NCBI GenBank assembly: GCA_964019425.1
Contig: OZ025829.1
Span: forward strand, 124,001 to 188,000
Source of the DNA: Flectonema sp. DT1601
Taxonomy: Eukaryota; Euglenozoa; Diplonemea; Diplonemida; Diplonemidae
DNA: 64,000 bases
Reading direction: 5' to 3'
Shown here: piece by piece, positions 61,353 to 64,000 of the stretch
Position numbering within the stretch: position 1 is the first letter of the stretch
Layout: every line of letters begins with the position of its first letter
The notes under the pieces: model-generated
The model's input: only the letters and a program-made list of their open reading frames with translations
What the model was told of the DNA's origin: nothing
Database searches by the model: none
Translations under genes and position numbers: made by a program

Positions 61353-61765
61353 CTAAGCTATTCTCTTAATAATGTGTACACCGGAATCAGTATCAACGAT
61401 ACCACTGATTTGTCCCACCTGTTTGTTGGTTTTTATTTTTAGCTACTTTCTGATAGCTGAATTGTGATAAGGAACTTTAATAGCATTCATACCTCAAGGG
61501 CGAAAGACGCGTCCTCAAATGGCTTTTGCATCTGACCTCTCGTGAAGTCTCCTAAGTCACCATCTTTAGCGAATGACCCACAGTCACTTCTTGATTGACA
61601 CATCGCACCAAAGTTTTCACCTCCATTAGCTCTATCAAGGAATCCCTGGAGCTCAGCAATAGCGTCAGCCTTCTTCACACCACTAGTGCTGGCATTGGTT
61701 CTGCGGCTAACAGGGTTTCTAGAACCCTCATGCTTAATAAGAAGATGCTGACAACGGACAGACAT
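61353..61765 (-). CDS. WW-less Pin1-type peptidyl-prolyl isomerase (parvulin)
   Basis: Two exons, 61765-61493 and 61418-61353, across a 74-nt intron (GTATGA...CAACAAACAG). The join gives FALEVGQISGIVDTDSGVHI in frame and 112 residues. It contains the full parvulin fold: CQHLLIKHEGSRNP (the first strand and the Lys/Arg-rich phosphate-binding loop), a helix, SDCGSFAKDGDLGDF with the catalytic Cys and the following Ser-x-Ala-type motif, RGQMQKPFEDASFAL, and DSGVHIIKRIA. There is no WW domain. Plant Pin1 (PIN1At) is also WW-less and ends DSGVHIIKRTA. It should isomerise pSer/Thr-Pro bonds; the targets are unknown. Confidence 0.93.
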
Positions 61766-62271
61766 TGTTTTTGTATTAAAGGGTAGTGCTGAGAATATAA
61801 CAATACAGGATTCGTATGTAGTTTTGACTTGTACTTCTCAACGTCGTCAATAGTAAGTGTGATCCTTGTAAAGAAAAAGATGTTAACAAGCAACATTAAA
61901 ACATGACTAGTCTCTCTGAAATATAACACTATAACGAACTTCCCTTTTCTTTTCTTTCTTCTGTGCTTGAAACGTCTGCTTTCGTGAGTGAAAAACGTGT
62001 TTTTTTTCTTTTTTTTTTCTTGTTCTTTAATTTCCCTTGTTTTTCTCTTTTTTTTTATTCTTAAACCTGTTCATTTTTTTTCAGCGTTTGACATACACTA
62101 CGGAACCTTTGGATTGCCTGCTGGCAAATTCAAAGGAGATGACGAGAAGCAGAGAATACGGAAATCTGGAATTTTTGGCTAACTGACTGTTATCAGCCTC
62201 CAGATTATCACTTTCATTTGAGTCAGGAAACCTGAACTAGAACTCTTCCAATAGTTTATGAGGATGAGATC
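61766..62271. other. Intergenic region, no gene seen
   Basis: Between the SRP72 stop and the Pin1 start. T-rich, no protein-like frame. Confidence 0.55.
61789..61804 (-). promoter_or_regulatory. Candidate leader splice acceptor of the Pin1 gene
   Basis: Minus strand ATTGTTATATTCTCAG, AG 23 nt before the ATG. Confidence 0.5.
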
Positions 62272-63957
62272 CTATTCAACGACATCTTTAACTTCTTGTG
62301 CTCTGACCTCATCAAAGTAAACTCTTAATGTTGATTTCAATTCCTCTCTTTCAGACTGCTCTTGACGAGATCTCTTTGTGTTTGCTTCAATCCTCTCCTT
62401 TTTCAACTCTCTAACTTGTCTTTTAGTTAAAGCTTTGTATGATGCTCTTTCCTTCTGACACTTCCATCTGTCTGGATCTGGTGGTGAAGAACCTTCAATA
62501 ACATGAGATGGTATTTTATTCTTCTTCTTTTTCTTTTTCTTTGTTGTTTTAGCATCTGGAGCTGAAGCTTGTTTTGCTGCAAGTTCTCTGATCTTCAACG
62601 CGAGTAGATCGCTGGCTTGGGCGGCACTAATGTCAGAAGCAGCGACTGGAAGAGTTGACGCCAGCTGTTCTGCCTCACCAACAGACGTGTAAGACAAGCA
62701 CATGATAAGACCTGATTTTATTTCTGGAGTATCAATTCCAAGCTTTTGAAGTTCCTTGTATGTAACAGCGGCGTCACTCCATTCTTTCTGTCTCATTTGT
62801 AATTTCGCACAGGCTTCAAGAAGAGCAGATAAGTTTCTGTTCTTTATTTCTATACACTCATTTGATACCTTCCAATAAGAGATAGCATCCGTAAGAACAG
62901 CTTTAGCTTCTTTAATGTCTCCGTGTTTTTCATAAGCTGCTACTAGAGTGGCGGCAACACCAAGTTGATGTTGTAAGTCAGTAACTCCTCTTAATTCTGT
63001 AACAGCAGCCTTTAACTGACCCTGTTCAAGTAGAATCTGAGAGAGCATGAGTCTAACTGTTGGGGAGTCACTGGAAGATGTTTTGAGGAATCCACGAAGG
63101 AGTTCATCAGCTTTCTGAAGTTTACCCTCACCGTACAGCAGGGAAGCCTGAGCGATGTACCCAAGGGGTGACTTGGTATTCTCTCTTACTAATGCATCTG
63201 CCATTGGTTTACCCGTAGCCCTTCTCATCTGTCCCATCAGTAGAGTTGAGTTGTAGCGAATCGCTTCCCGTTGTGAGGAGCTAAGACGAGCGTCGAAGTG
63301 AGCTTCACTGAGAGGTTTCAATCGCTTGAAGGCATCAAAAACAGTTGTCGAATCGTGTGTTAATGCGCACAGATTATTATTACCAACAGCAAGAGTACTT
63401 AGAGATGATGGTTTGTTCTTAAGAACTTCAGTTAAAAGTGATACAGCTTTTTCATAATCACCAGTCTCACCAGCAATGTAAGCTCTTTGAACGGAAACCG
63501 TTGCTAGCTCGTCGGCAATTACTGAAGCTGGTTCATTTTCATATGCCTCCCGACAGTCAGCTTCGGCGTCATCGAGTGCTTTGTTTGCTTTACCCCATTC
63601 TTTCTTCTGGATGTGAATATAAGCTTTGTTTAACAATAAATCATGAGTTAGATCTGGCATGTTAAGCATTTTAGCGCCTTCTTCAAGATTTCCATCACAA
63701 ATAGTCGCTGAACTCAAGTTGACCATAACTCCTTCATCGTCTTCTTGCCCCTGACGAATCTTTTGGTATAATTTAGTTGCTTTGCTGAAGTCATCTTCCT
63801 TAAAAGCGATTTGTGCTTCCAAATGGTCGATGGCTTCTTTATTACTGCCGCCATGCTTTTTTAGGATCTCAGCGGCAGTCGATAATTTATTAATACGGTA
63901 GTAGCAGTATGCTAACTGAAATCCACATTTTGAAACTGTTTCACTTGATTCTATGAA
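62272..63957 (-). CDS. SRP72: SRP72, signal recognition particle subunit (5' end off window)
   Basis: The exon from 63957 to the stop at 62272 gives 561 residues. An in-frame stop just upstream, with the branch-like TACTGAC and ATAAAACAG acceptor at 63958-64000, marks an intron, so the N-terminal exon(s) lie beyond the right edge. It is a TPR protein of the SRP, binding SRP68 and 7SL RNA for co-translational targeting to the ER. The N-terminal part is TPR helices (e.g. GFQLAYCYYRINKLSTAAEI). After them comes a Lys-rich run and SSPPDPDRWKCQKERASYK about 70 residues from the end, matching the conserved SRP72 RNA-binding motif (PDPERWLPMRERSYYR). The family call is firm; the exact exon start is an inference. 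Confidence 0.93.
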   Translation of the reverse strand, partial: FIESSETVSKCGFQLAYCYYRINKLSTAAEILKKHGGSNKEAIDHLEAQIAFKEDDFSKATKLYQKIRQGQEDDEGVMVNLSSATICDGNLEEGAKMLNMPDLTHDLLLNKAYIHIQKKEWGKANKALDDAEADCREAYENEPASVIADELATVSVQRAYIAGETGDYEKAVSLLTEVLKNKPSSLSTLAVGNNNLCALTHDSTTVFDAFKRLKPLSEAHFDARLSSSQREAIRYNSTLLMGQMRRATGKPMADALVRENTKSPLGYIAQASLLYGEGKLQKADELLRGFLKTSSSDSPTVRLMLSQILLEQGQLKAAVTELRGVTDLQHQLGVAATLVAAYEKHGDIKEAKAVLTDAISYWKVSNECIEIKNRNLSALLEACAKLQMRQKEWSDAAVTYKELQKLGIDTPEIKSGLIMCLSYTSVGEAEQLASTLPVAASDISAAQASDLLALKIRELAAKQASAPDAKTTKKKKKKKNKIPSHVIEGSSPPDPDRWKCQKERASYKALTKRQVRELKKERIEANTKRSRQEQSEREELKSTLRVYFDEVRAQEVKDVVE

Positions 63958-64000
63958 CTGTTTTATTTGTTTTGTTGTTGTTGTTGTTGGTCAGTACGTA
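63958..64000 (-). other. 3' part of an intron in SRP72
   Basis: TACTGAC lies about 30 nt before AATAAAACAG, giving a plausible branch site and acceptor. The upstream frame has a stop. It belongs to the A-rich (AACAG-like) acceptor class. Confidence 0.65.

Noticed and set aside
1-64000. tRNA, rRNA, CRISPR or bacterial operon features
   Set aside because: I scanned for tRNA T-loop patterns and found no convincing tRNA. No rRNA-like or CRISPR-like arrays were seen, and the genes are eukaryotic with introns.
1-64000. Virus-like or LTR elements
   Set aside because: No long terminal repeats, capsid, integrase or reverse transcriptase frame was recognised. The dispersed repeat looks like a non-LTR or SINE tail.

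Overview
The window is nuclear DNA of a eukaryote. It is AT-rich, with hundreds of A or T homopolymer runs. Its introns are few and short (63-101 nt) and start GTATGT (one starts GTATGA). Its proteins are typically eukaryotic: cullin, SUMO E1, SRP72, P2X receptor, MAP3K-like kinase and Pin1. I cannot name the species. The compact genes, the WW-less plant-type Pin1 and the bacterial-style formimidoylglutamate deiminase suggest a protist or an early-branching lineage, but this is inference.

Every gene I can support (15 of 15) lies on the minus strand, so transcription would run from right to left. From right to left they are: SRP72 (cut by the right edge), WW-less Pin1, formimidoylglutamate deiminase (HutF type), a ~2530-residue LRR/low-complexity protein, a 296-residue orphan, a ~29 kb gene-poor stretch, a small two-helix membrane protein, CUL1-type cullin, UBA2, an MAP3K-like kinase, a 400-residue disordered orphan, an SLC35B1-type nucleotide-sugar transporter, a ubiquitin-like/ankyrin protein, a coiled-coil orphan, a P2X-like channel, and a secreted PEPT-repeat protein (cut by the left edge). 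Some gaps between genes are only 97-195 nt.

The main finding is a possible spliced-leader, polycistron-like organisation. Nearly every start codon has an AG splice acceptor, usually behind a pyrimidine-rich stretch, 1-25 nt upstream. The acceptors of the internal cis-introns look different: seven of eight end in A-rich ..AACAG. Together with the single coding strand and the short gaps, this fits 5' trans-splicing of pre-mRNAs from a unidirectional gene array. Introns in the 5' UTRs are the alternative.

From about 21.2 to 50.0 kb there is no convincing gene. This stretch holds homopolymers, microsatellites, small hairpins, at least five same-orientation copies of a dispersed repeat that looks like the 3' end of a non-LTR retroelement or SINE, and one GC-richer patch that reads like an isolated exon. 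A near-perfect 105-nt foldback sits between the Pin1 and deiminase genes.

Functional links between the genes are loose. Cullin, SUMO E1 and the ubiquitin-like/ankyrin protein belong to ubiquitin-type pathways. The rest are general housekeeping genes. I see no metabolic operon.
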